Of a stretch of 64,000 nucleotides of DNA, positions 18,450 through 25,035 are shown one piece after another. Within the stretch, counting starts at the first letter, position 1. Each line of letters begins with the position of its first letter. A program made the position numbers and the translations under genes. Source of the DNA: Nocardioides sp. CER19 (GTDB lineage Bacteria; Actinomycetota; Actinomycetes; Propionibacteriales; Nocardioidaceae); contig NZ_JARVWS010000001.1 in the NCBI RefSeq assembly GCF_029846275.1, positions 1,116,001 through 1,180,000 on the forward strand, given 5' to 3'. The notes under the pieces are model-generated. The model ran no database searches and was not told the DNA's origin. It worked only from the letters and a program-made list of their open reading frames with translations.

Positions 18450-18980
18450 ATGACCGTGGACGCGCTCGCAGCGCTGGAGCCGGCGTGTACGTCGGCCGAG
18501 GCCCTCGCCTTCTACGACGGTCTCGACCCGCTGCTGGCCGAGCACCTCACCGGGCGCTGGCGCGGCCGGGAGCTCGCGACCGGGCATCCCCTGGACGGCC
18601 GGCTGGCGGCCTCCGGGTGGTACGGCAAGCAGTTCGACGACGTCGACCACGTCCATCCGCTGCTCTTCTCCACGCCCGACGGCGAGATCTTCCCCGTGGA
18701 CCCGAGGCGCGTCCCGCTGGGGCTCGTCGACAAGATCCCGCCCGCGGTGGTCAGCCGGGGGCGGGAGGCGCTCGGCGTGCTGAGGCCCGCGCTGCGCACG
18801 AGCAAGCACCGGGCCCGGTTGCGGGAGGTGCGGCACCGCGGCGTGGTGACAGCGGCGATGGTCTACGACCACCTGCCGATCATCGACGTGTTCCGTCGCG
18901 TGGACGACAGCACGGTGCTCGGCATGATGGACCTGCGGGGCGTTCCGCAGCCCTACTTCTTCATCCTGCAGCGGGACTGA
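18450..18980 (+). CDS. GXWXG and DUF4334 domain protein
   Basis: 176 aa. An N-terminal GXWXG domain (LTGRWRGRELATGHPLDG, about 31-48) is followed by a DUF4334 domain (about 105-173: VRHRGVVTAAMVYDHLPIID to PYFFILQRD). The two domains occur together in actinobacteria and proteobacteria; the biochemical role is unknown, and a small lipocalin-like barrel has been proposed. The ATG is preceded by the strong ribosome site GAGAGGAGA, which rules out the longer upstream frame. It is divergent from the ABC exporter. Confidence 0.85.
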   Translation: MTVDALAALEPACTSAEALAFYDGLDPLLAEHLTGRWRGRELATGHPLDGRLAASGWYGKQFDDVDHVHPLLFSTPDGEIFPVDPRRVPLGLVDKIPPAVVSRGREALGVLRPALRTSKHRARLREVRHRGVVTAAMVYDHLPIIDVFRRVDDSTVLGMMDLRGVPQPYFFILQRD

Positions 18981-19004
18981 CCCCGTATGCCGCCTCCCGC
19001 GGCT

Positions 19005-19010
19005 GGGTAC
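19005..19010 (+). promoter_or_regulatory. Possible stress-sigma -10 box (GGGTAC) before the CsbD gene
   Basis: GGGTAC, 51 nt before the ATG, with GTAT 16 nt upstream as a poor -35. Actinobacterial SigB/F/H-type promoters read GTTT-N14-17-GGGTA(T/C). The same hexamer precedes two other small genes (20512 and 27640). Confidence 0.35.
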
Positions 19011-19060
19011 GGAACGCACAGGAGGTCGCCGTACCTCCGCACAGGTGAGGGAGGCCCACG

Positions 19061-19234
19061 ATGGGTGCTGGAGACAAGGCCCGCCACGCCGCCGAGAAGG
19101 CGAAGGGCAAGGCGGAGGAGGCCGTCGGGAAGGCGACCGACAACCCGACCAGGACCGGACACGGTCAGCGCAAGCAGACCAAGGCCGACCTGAAGCAGGC
19201 CGCCGAGAAGACGAAGGACGCCTTCAAGGACTGA
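19061..19234 (+). CDS. CsbD family general stress protein
   Basis: 57 aa, Lys/Ala/Glu-rich and helical, with the CsbD pattern of alternating charged residues (AEKAKGKAEEAVGKATDN, later KADLKQAAEKTKDAFKD). CsbD proteins are sigma-B-dependent in Bacillus and accumulate under stress; their molecular function is unknown. The ATG is preceded by GAGGGAGG at good spacing. A small hairpin (GGAGGT/ACCTCC, 19021-19038) precedes it in the 5' region. Confidence 0.88.
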   Translation: MGAGDKARHAAEKAKGKAEEAVGKATDNPTRTGHGQRKQTKADLKQAAEKTKDAFKD

Positions 19235-19282
19235 GGCGCGCTGACGCCGCGGCCGTCCCCGGAGGGCGGCTGCGGGCTCCTC

Positions 19283-19302
19283 ATGCGTACATTTGTACAC
19301 AT
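19283..19302. promoter_or_regulatory. TetR-type operator overlapping a leaderless promoter
   Basis: ATGCGTACATTTGTACACAT: 9-bp arms (ATGCGTACA/TGTACACAT) around TT with one mismatch. The -10 box TACATT (19288-19293) lies inside it, 7 nt before the ATG at 19301, so a bound repressor would block transcription. Two genes on, a TetR regulator is encoded on the same strand. Confidence 0.6.
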
Positions 19303-19861
19303 GAGGGACAAGACGATGCGCGACCGGATGCTCGCGGGTGAGCTCTACATCGCCGACGACGCGGAGCTGGCCGCGGAGTCCGGCCGCGCGCAGCGCCTGA
19401 CCCACCGCATCAACTCCGTGGATCCGACCTCCACGGAGGAGCTGCGGGCGCTCTTCGGCGAGTTGCTCGGAGAGTTCGGCGACGGGGCGGAGATCCGCCC
19501 GCCCTTCCGCTGCGACTATGGCTACCAGACCCGGTTCGGCGCGCGCTCGTTCGCCAACTTCGGCCTCGTCGTCCTCGATGTCGCCCAGGTCTTGATCGGC
19601 GAGGACGTCCAGATCGGGCCCCACGTCCAGCTCCTCACCGCGACGCACCCGCTCGAGCCGGGGCCGCGCCGCGACAAGTGGGAGGCCGCTGAGCCCATCA
19701 CCATCGGCGACAACGTGTGGCTCGGGGGCGGGGTCATCGTGTGCCCGGGCGTGACCATCGGCGAGAACACCGTGGTCGGCGCCGGATCCGTCGTCACGCG
19801 CAGCCTGCCTGCGGACGTCGTCGCGGTCGGCAGCCCGGCCCGCGTCGTCCGCGAGCTCTGA
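19301..19861 (+). CDS. Sugar O-acetyltransferase (maltose/galactoside acetyltransferase family)
   Basis: 186 aa, left-handed beta-helix acetyltransferase. The N-terminal Mac domain (KTMRDRMLAGELYIADD) is followed by hexapeptide repeats: TATHPLEPGPRRDKWEAAEP carries the catalytic His, then GDNVWLGGGVIVCPGVTIGE and GAGSVVTRSLPADVVAVG. It transfers acetyl from acetyl-CoA to sugars; the in vivo substrate is unknown. I prefer the ATG at 19301 to that at 19283, because the latter lies inside the operator. The TetR gene starts 16 nt after its stop, suggesting an autoregulated two-gene operon. Confidence 0.9.
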   Translation: MRDKTMRDRMLAGELYIADDAELAAESGRAQRLTHRINSVDPTSTEELRALFGELLGEFGDGAEIRPPFRCDYGYQTRFGARSFANFGLVVLDVAQVLIGEDVQIGPHVQLLTATHPLEPGPRRDKWEAAEPITIGDNVWLGGGVIVCPGVTIGENTVVGAGSVVTRSLPADVVAVGSPARVVREL

Positions 19862-19877
19862 GCGCGGGACAGAGGTC

Positions 19878-20435
19878 GTGACGGCAGCGCGCCCTCGGCG
19901 CTTCGACCCCCAACGGCGACAGCGGATCATCGACGCCGCCCTCGCCGTCATCGCGGAGCACGGTCTGGCCCACACCACGCATCGCCTGATCGCGGCCCGG
20001 GCCGACGTACCGCTCGGCTCCCTCACCTACCACTTCACGGGTCTCGACGACCTGTGCCGGCAGGCGTTCGAGCAGCATGCGTCGCGGCTCTCGGAGGTGT
20101 ACGCCGCACACTTCGCCCGCGTCTCCGGCCACGACGGGTTCGTCGACGCGGTCACCGACCTCATCACCGGGAACGCCGGAGCGGACCAGGACGACTGGGC
20201 CGTCGCCCTGGAGCTCTATCTCGCCGCGCTCCGCGACCCCAGCCTGCGCGAGCTCACCCAACGGTGGATGGAGGCGAGCCGGGACACCCTGCAGCGCTTC
20301 GTCAGCCCCGGCGCGGCGGTCGGGCTCGATGCGCTCGTGGAAGGAATGGTCATCCATCGCTTGCTGGGCACGGACGCTCCGAGCGGTGACCACGTACGCG
20401 AGCTCGTCGACCGACTCTGCCCGTCCGGCGAGTGA
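19878..20435 (+). CDS. TetR family transcriptional regulator
   Basis: 185 aa from GTG. The HTH domain spans residues 10-56: RQRIIDAALAVIAEHGLAHT, then HRLIAARADVPLGSLTYHF with the usual recognition helix. The C-terminal half is helical and includes the TetR_C motif ALELYLAALRDPSLRELTQR. It probably represses the acetyltransferase gene just upstream, and thus itself, through the palindrome at 19283. The ligand is unknown. Confidence 0.92.
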   Translation: MTAARPRRFDPQRRQRIIDAALAVIAEHGLAHTTHRLIAARADVPLGSLTYHFTGLDDLCRQAFEQHASRLSEVYAAHFARVSGHDGFVDAVTDLITGNAGADQDDWAVALELYLAALRDPSLRELTQRWMEASRDTLQRFVSPGAAVGLDALVEGMVIHRLLGTDAPSGDHVRELVDRLCPSGE

Positions 20436-20511
20436 CGCCGGCTCGCGACGGCCGCAGCTGCACGACCTGAAGCCCCGGAGGGGGACGTCCTGTGCGGCGC
20501 GTGCGCCGGAC

Positions 20512-20517
20512 GGGTAC
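20512..20517 (+). promoter_or_regulatory. Possible stress-sigma -10 box (GGGTAC)
   Basis: GGGTAC 9 nt before the ATG of the 64-aa gene, which lacks a ribosome site. If real, the transcript would be nearly leaderless. Confidence 0.3.
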
Positions 20518-20526
20518 CGCCCCGGA

Positions 20527-20721
20527 ATGAACGACACCCCTGACGACGAGCACGTGACCTCGCGCGCCGAGCTGCTGCCCGAGGAGGTCGCCGCCGGCAG
20601 CGACGACCCCCGGGAGCAGGCCGAGGCGATCCTGGAGGAGTCCGAGGAGCGAACGGACGACCCGGCCGGCACCGGCGCGGAGTCCGAGCAGACCAGCACC
20701 CCCGACCAACGGCCGTCCTGA
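20527..20721 (+). CDS. Small acidic conserved hypothetical protein
   Basis: 64 aa, about one quarter Asp/Glu, without hydrophobic segments. The central stretch SDDPREQAEAILEESEERTD is the conserved core of a short protein found widely in actinobacteria, with unknown function. It is probably soluble and partly disordered. No Shine-Dalgarno sequence precedes it. It stands alone between the TetR gene and arr, with GGGTAC just upstream. Confidence 0.7.
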   Translation: MNDTPDDEHVTSRAELLPEEVAAGSDDPREQAEAILEESEERTDDPAGTGAESEQTSTPDQRPS

Positions 20722-20768
20722 CGCCGTACGTCGACCGTCGGCTGAGACCCGACGCGGTCCTCTCCCCG

Positions 20769-20774
20769 TAGGCT
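20769..20774 (+). promoter_or_regulatory. -10 box of the arr promoter (leaderless type)
   Basis: TAGGCT, 6 nt, then ATG at 20781. It decides against the in-frame GTG at 20775. Confidence 0.5.
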
Positions 20775-20780
20775 GTGGCC

Positions 20781-21191
20781 ATGCCTGATGTGCCGGACGA
20801 GGGGCCGTTCTTCCACGGCACCAAGGCCGATCTCCGGGTGGGCGACTTCCTGACGGCGGGCTTCCGGTCGAACTACCGGCCCGAGGTCGTGATGAACCAC
20901 ATCTACTTCACGGCGCTGCCCGACGGTGCCGGGCTCGCTGCAGAGCTCGCCCCGGGCGACGGGGCGCCGCGGGTCTACCTCGTGAGGCCGACGGGCGTGT
21001 TCGAGGACGACCCGAATGTGACCGACAAGAAGTTCCCGGGCAACCCCACCCGGTCCTACCGCAGCACGGAGCCGCTCGAGGTCGTCGGCGAGGTGACCGA
21101 CTGGACACGGCTGAGTCCCGACGCGCTCCAGGCCTGGCGTGACCGGTTGGCGGCGATTCGCGCGGACGAGCGGGCCGAGATCATCAACTGA
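20781..21191 (+). CDS. arr: NAD(+)--rifampin ADP-ribosyltransferase
   Basis: 136 aa, matching Arr enzymes of about 140 aa. Arr inactivates rifamycins by ADP-ribosylating the C23 hydroxyl with NAD+. Family landmarks are FFHGTKADLRVGDFL near the N-terminus (catalytic-site His), GFRSNYRPEVVMNHIYFTA, and the acidic site region GVFEDDPNVTDKKFPGNPTR followed by SYRSTEPLEVVGEV. It is a single gene with its own leaderless-type promoter and no mobile element beside it, so it is probably chromosomal intrinsic resistance. Confidence 0.93.
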   Translation: MPDVPDEGPFFHGTKADLRVGDFLTAGFRSNYRPEVVMNHIYFTALPDGAGLAAELAPGDGAPRVYLVRPTGVFEDDPNVTDKKFPGNPTRSYRSTEPLEVVGEVTDWTRLSPDALQAWRDRLAAIRADERAEIIN

Positions 21192-21252
21192 GCGGCACCG
21201 GAGTGCCGGCCGCGGACTCCGCCGTTCTCCTTCGCTGCGGCGCTCGCCCCTC

Positions 21253-21258
21253 TAGCAT
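21253..21258 (+). promoter_or_regulatory. -10 box upstream of the leader ORF and GGDEF gene
   Basis: TAGCAT lies 9 nt before the ATG at 21268. Confidence 0.35.
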
Positions 21259-21267
21259 GGAGCGGCG

Positions 21268-21324
21268 ATGGCGGACTCGGCAGCAGTCATCGAGACGGTC
21301 GAGATCGAGTTGCGGGTGTGGTGA
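21268..21324 (+). CDS. Possible 18-aa leader peptide of the GGDEF gene
   Basis: ATG-initiated ORF of 18 codons whose product ends in VEIELRVW. Its TGA overlaps a GTG of the GGDEF gene (GTGA), the usual geometry of translational coupling. It is preceded by TAGCAT. There are no runs of regulatory amino acids as in attenuators, so coupling is the likeliest role if it is translated. Confidence 0.4.
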   Translation: MADSAAVIETVEIELRVW

Positions 21325-22307
21325 GGGCGTTGCAGGCTGGCTGGGCGCCCGCTGCACCGGTCGGACGCACGTCACCGTGGGGCAGGCCGACCGCCCTGGT
21401 GGCGGTGACGGCGCTGATCTACCTCATCGACGCGGTCGCCCTGACGTGCGGTGCTCTCCTGCGCACGCCCGGAACCAACGCACCGCAGAAGCTCGGCGCG
21501 CTCGCCGTGCTCGCAGTGGCGATGGCGGCGTACACCGTCGCCCGCGGACCCCGCTTCCGCCAGCCGGAGGCGACGGTCATGCTCGCCGTCCAGCTGCTCG
21601 GCATCGCCTCGATGACTCGGACCACGCACCTGGACCTCGCGGCCCTGAGCAACGGCTTCGGGCTGTCGATGCTGGGCGCGTACGCGAGCTGGCTGCTCGC
21701 CCGGCCCGCGGTGGCGGTGTTCTATGCCGGCCTGTCGCTCTGGGTCACCGCGATCGTCTGGCGCGACAACCTCTACCTGACCGTCGCCGCCGTGCTCCTC
21801 GCCGGGCAGGCGATGGTGACCGCGGAGATCGTGCACACCTTGCGCCGACGGGTGCGGCGACTCACTGACGTCGACCCGCTCACCGACGTCCTGAACCGCC
21901 GGGGCGTCGAGGACGCCGCCCGCGAGCTGATGGCACGCCAGGGCGAGCGCGGCGCCCCGATCTGCGTCGCCCTGATCGACCTCGACGACCTGAGACAGGT
22001 CAACAACGCGCACGGTCACCGCGCCGGTGACGCGCTGCTGGTGGCCGCGGCGGACGAGTGGCGCCTGGCCTTCAGGCGTACGCCGGTCAAGGTCGGCCGG
22101 ATCGGCGGCGATGAGTTCGTGCTGCTCTTCGACGGCGTCGACGAGGTCGCCGCGCGGGACACGGTGGCAGCGCTCAGGGCGACCTCCGGGGTGAGCTGGA
22201 CCGCCGGTCTGACCCAGCTGCGGCCGCGCGAGACCTTCAGCGAGGCGCTCGCCAGAGCCGACGCCGAGATGTACGCCAACAAGGAGTACAAGGCGTCCCG
22301 CGCCTGA
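21321..22307 (+). CDS. Membrane-bound diguanylate cyclase (GGDEF)
   Basis: 328 aa. Five or six transmembrane segments occupy about residues 20-165. A GGDEF domain (about 180-325) starts at LTDVDPLTDVLNRRG. The active-site loop is intact (RIGGDEFVLLF), as is the substrate region LIDLDDLRQVNNAHGHRAGD. It should make cyclic di-GMP from two GTP at the inner face of the membrane. The RxxD inhibitory site is not obvious. Start GTG at 21321 (alternative 21318) overlaps the stop of an 18-codon ORF. Confidence 0.88.
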   Translation: MRALQAGWAPAAPVGRTSPWGRPTALVAVTALIYLIDAVALTCGALLRTPGTNAPQKLGALAVLAVAMAAYTVARGPRFRQPEATVMLAVQLLGIASMTRTTHLDLAALSNGFGLSMLGAYASWLLARPAVAVFYAGLSLWVTAIVWRDNLYLTVAAVLLAGQAMVTAEIVHTLRRRVRRLTDVDPLTDVLNRRGVEDAARELMARQGERGAPICVALIDLDDLRQVNNAHGHRAGDALLVAAADEWRLAFRRTPVKVGRIGGDEFVLLFDGVDEVAARDTVAALRATSGVSWTAGLTQLRPRETFSEALARADAEMYANKEYKASRA

Positions 22308-22449
22308 GCCAACAGGGTCCGGGCGGGGGCGGAGGCTCGCGGGTCTTCGGTGCGGCTGCGTGCGGCAGGACTTCACCGGTCCTGGCGATTGTCAGTGGCC
22401 GATCGCCGTGGTGGACTGCCCGAACCACCAACGGGGAGGGATGTTCTCG

Positions 22450-23283
22450 ATGCAGAAGATTCGACCGGCTCGCGTGGGCGCCGTGCTCACCGGCCTCTTT
22501 CTCGTCACCGCACTCCTGGCGACCGCACCGTCGGCGTCGGCGATCACCGCCGGTCAGCGCGACGAGGTGCACACCAACGTCGGCGTCATCCGCTTCACCA
22601 CGTCCGAGGGACGGTTCCGCTGCTCCGGCACGCTGATCTCGCCCACCGTCGTCCTGACGGCGGGGCACTGCACCGGCGATGACGGGGCCCACCCCGCGAC
22701 CAACGTCTACGTCTCCTTCGACACCGACCTGCCCGGTGATCCGTTGGCCGCCAACATCAGCGCCGCGGAGCGTGCCGCGCGTGCCACCCACTACATCACC
22801 GGCACCGCCCACCCCGACCCCGGATGGACGGGCAAGCTGGGCATCTCGAAGCAGCACGACCAAGGTGTCGTCGTGCTGGATGCGCCGGCGACGACCAAGT
22901 GGCCGGCGATCTCTCCCGCCCCGCTGCTCCCGGTCGGCACCCTCGACGCCAACCAGGGCGCGCTCAAGAGGGAGACCTTCACCTTGGTGGGCTACGGCGT
23001 CGAGATCGGTGACAAGAAGGCCCAGGTCGTCATCACCGAGCGGCGCTCGACCACGTCGTTCCTCAAGAACGTCCAGACCGAGGTGGTCGTCTTCCAGATC
23101 AACGACCGCGACTCGAAGGCCGGCGGCGGATCCTGCTTCGGAGACTCCGGCGGAGGGGCGTTCCTCGGACCGTACGTGATCGGCGATGCGTCGTACGTGA
23201 ACTCGTTGACGTGCAACGCGACCGGTAGCTACCAGCGCGTCGATACGGCCTACTCGCGGGCGTTCCTGAACCAGTTCATCTGA
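22450..23283 (+). CDS. Secreted trypsin-like serine protease
   Basis: 277 aa. Signal peptide: MQKIRPARVG, then a hydrophobic core and a likely cleavage after PSASA (about residue 31). The chymotrypsin-fold triad is visible: His in VLTAGHC, Asp in QGVVVLD and Ser in CFGDSGGGAFLG. The Cys pair of the His loop and further Cys near the C-terminus suggest disulfides. I chose the ATG at 22450 because the ribosome site GGAGG is 10 nt upstream; the ATG at 22441 is too close. It acts outside the cell, with unknown substrate. Confidence 0.88.
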   Translation: MQKIRPARVGAVLTGLFLVTALLATAPSASAITAGQRDEVHTNVGVIRFTTSEGRFRCSGTLISPTVVLTAGHCTGDDGAHPATNVYVSFDTDLPGDPLAANISAAERAARATHYITGTAHPDPGWTGKLGISKQHDQGVVVLDAPATTKWPAISPAPLLPVGTLDANQGALKRETFTLVGYGVEIGDKKAQVVITERRSTTSFLKNVQTEVVVFQINDRDSKAGGGSCFGDSGGGAFLGPYVIGDASYVNSLTCNATGSYQRVDTAYSRAFLNQFI

Positions 23284-23321
23284 GACCGCGGTCGCCACGA
23301 CGGCGCCACGGCCCGCTGACC

Positions 23322-24100
23322 TCAGCAGCGCCGGTGGATGCGAAGGCGTCCGGGCCGCAGTCGTCCGACCTGGAAGTCGGGATGGTCGGCGTACGTGTGG
23401 TGGCGCTGGCACAGGAGCACGCCGTGGGTCAGGTCGGTCGGCCCGTCCTTGCTCCAGGCGGTGAGGTGGTGAGCCTCGCCCCAGGACGCCGATCGGGTCG
23501 GCAGGCCGGTGGAGGGGACGCGGTCGAGAAGCTCGATGAAGGCCTGGCCGCGTCGCTCGTCGCCGGAGAGGCGGGCGCCGGTGTGCGGGTCGTCCGTGGG
23601 GATGGGGTCGGTTCGGTCGGGGTTGAGCAGTGACTCCAGCATCCGCTGCAGCTTGACCCCGGAGAGCAGCGGCAGGCGGAAGACGCCCTCGGTCGTGGCG
23701 GTCGGCTCGTCGTGCCACAGGTGCACGAACGCGGCCCGCTGCGCCTTCGCTTCGGCGCGGGCGAGCTGGGCGGCGAGTCGGGCGTCCGCCCCTCGGGGTT
23801 GCTCACCTCCTCGAGGTGGTCGGCGAGGCGGCGCAGCGCCTGGGTGTCGTGGGCGTGGGCCTCGCCGGTGAGGTACTGCTCGGCCTGCTCGCCCAGGGCG
23901 GGGTCCAGGTCGGCGGGCAGCGCGTCGAGTGCGCGGGTGACGACTGCGGCCGAGGCGGCCCGGATGCCGCCCGCCGCGAGCGCGACCCGGGTGAGCGGAT
24001 GGTCGGCCAACGCGCGTGCGAGGGCGACCTGGCGCTTGCCCTCGGCCGGCGCCAGCCGCACTCGGTCACGCAGCGAGGCGACCAGGTCGGCCGCCGTCAT
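23322..24100 (-). pseudogene. DUF222-HNH endonuclease gene, frameshifted and truncated
   Basis: The N-terminal frame (24100 to about 23790) encodes DUF222 sequence ending ADHLEEVSNPEG. The C-terminal frame begins ADARLAAQLARAEAKAQRAA and runs through an intact HNH motif (AHHLTAWSKDGPTDLTHG, LCQRHH) to 23322. Adding one G to the run of four G (minus strand, about 23792-23795) joins them. About 80-100 residues usual at the N-terminus of DUF222 proteins are also absent. The 13E12-type family is abundant in actinobacteria and often SOS-regulated. A sequencing error in the G run could mimic the frameshift, but it would not explain the short N-terminus. Confidence 0.8.
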
Positions 24101-24194
24101 CAGGTCTCCACGGATGCGTGACAGGAGGTCAGCAGATCGACGTGGAGGGGCCGCGAGATCCGGCGCGTGGAGACGACTTACGATCTACCCCCGA

Positions 24195-24210
24195 TAGTAC
24201 ACCTGTTCGA
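24195..24210 (-). promoter_or_regulatory. SOS (LexA) box-like palindrome
   Basis: TAGTACACCTGTTCGA, compared with the actinobacterial consensus TCGAACNNNNGTTCGA: 10 of 12 defined positions match. It lies about 95 nt upstream of the DUF222-HNH remnant, with TACTAT as a possible -10 on the minus strand. Confidence 0.5.
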
Positions 24211-24344
24211 ATATCACTGCAAGGCTGCTTCGGGTCCGGCCGGCGTACGTCGCCCCGTTGACAGCGCCACCGGGGCGAGGACCATGATTTCGCATGCAAC
24301 CACCCCGGCTGCAGGCTGTGCATCGATCGGGTCGGGAGGCCGCG

Positions 24345-24476
24345 ATGAGCGCATGGAGCTTCATGGACTTCGCCAGCAAGGCGAACCGGCTGGACGCGGT
24401 GAGACGGCGGCACGATCCACGGCGACCGCGACCTCGCGCACCGCTTCCTGGCCAGCTTCTCGCGGATCTGAGGTGA
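24345..24476 (+). CDS. Small ORF of unknown function
   Basis: 43 codons beginning MSAWSFMDFASKANRLDAV. The ATG has a strong ribosome site (GGGAGG, 5-nt spacing). The second half is Arg/Pro-rich and looks unnatural. In another frame the same bases read GTIHGDRDLAHRFLASFSRI before a stop, which looks more protein-like. It may be a small gene with a frameshift or a remnant. It ends 8 nt before the VOC gene. I do not recognise it. Confidence 0.35.
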   Translation: MSAWSFMDFASKANRLDAVRRRHDPRRPRPRAPLPGQLLADLR

Positions 24477-24483
24477 TGACGTC

Positions 24484-24978
24484 ATGACCCTCGACCTCGC
24501 CGGGATCGCCGCGGAGCGGGAGCGGATCCGCGCCGAGTACCTCCGGCCGCCTGGCGACCGGGCCGCCACCAGCGGCAGCGGACTGCACCACTTCGCGCTC
24601 CTCTGCTCCGACGTGCGGCGCACGATCGACTTCTACCAGGGGGTCCTCGAGTTCCCGCTCACCGAGATCTTCGAGAACCGCGACTATGCCGGCTCCAACC
24701 ACTTCTTCTTCGACATCGGCAACGGCAACCTGCTCGCGTTCTTCGACCTCCCCGGCCTCGACCTCGGCCCGTACGCCGAGGTGCTGGGTGGTCTGCACCA
24801 CCTGGCCATCTCCGTGACGCCCGACCGGTGGCGGCACCTGCAGGAGAAGCTCGACGAGGCGGGCGTCGACTACCTGGTCGAGAGCGGGACGTCGCTCTAC
24901 TTCCGCGACCCGGACGGTGCCCGCCTGGAGCTCCTCGCCGATCCGCTGGGGGAGATGTACGGCGCCACGGTGCTCTGA
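24484..24978 (+). CDS. VOC family (glyoxalase/dioxygenase-like) protein
   Basis: 164 aa. The second part has a vicinal-oxygen-chelate fold: GLHHFALLCSDVRRTIDFYQ opens the first beta-alpha-beta module, GGLHHLAISVTPDRWRHLQ the second, and the last strand ends LYFRDPDGARLELLADP. Candidate metal ligands are His of LHHFAL, His of LHHLAI and Glu of RLELL. Members include ring-cleavage dioxygenases, glyoxalases and resistance proteins, so the reaction is undefined. The acyl-CoA ligase gene follows 57 bp later with its own promoter. Confidence 0.85.
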   Translation: MTLDLAGIAAERERIRAEYLRPPGDRAATSGSGLHHFALLCSDVRRTIDFYQGVLEFPLTEIFENRDYAGSNHFFFDIGNGNLLAFFDLPGLDLGPYAEVLGGLHHLAISVTPDRWRHLQEKLDEAGVDYLVESGTSLYFRDPDGARLELLADPLGEMYGATVL

Positions 24979-25023
24979 GCTCCGCGCTGCGCCCGACCCC
25001 TTCCGCACGACCGACCGCGCTGG

Positions 25024-25029
25024 CAGGCT
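25024..25029 (+). promoter_or_regulatory. -10 box of a probable leaderless promoter
   Basis: CAGGCT, 6 nt, then the ATG of the acyl-CoA ligase gene. Confidence 0.4.
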
Positions 25030-25035
25030 CCTGGC

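Noticed and set aside
19045..19341. Other ORFs around the CsbD gene
   Set aside because: They are out of frame with the CsbD gene and have no ribosome site; the CsbD frame has both homology and GAGGGAGG.
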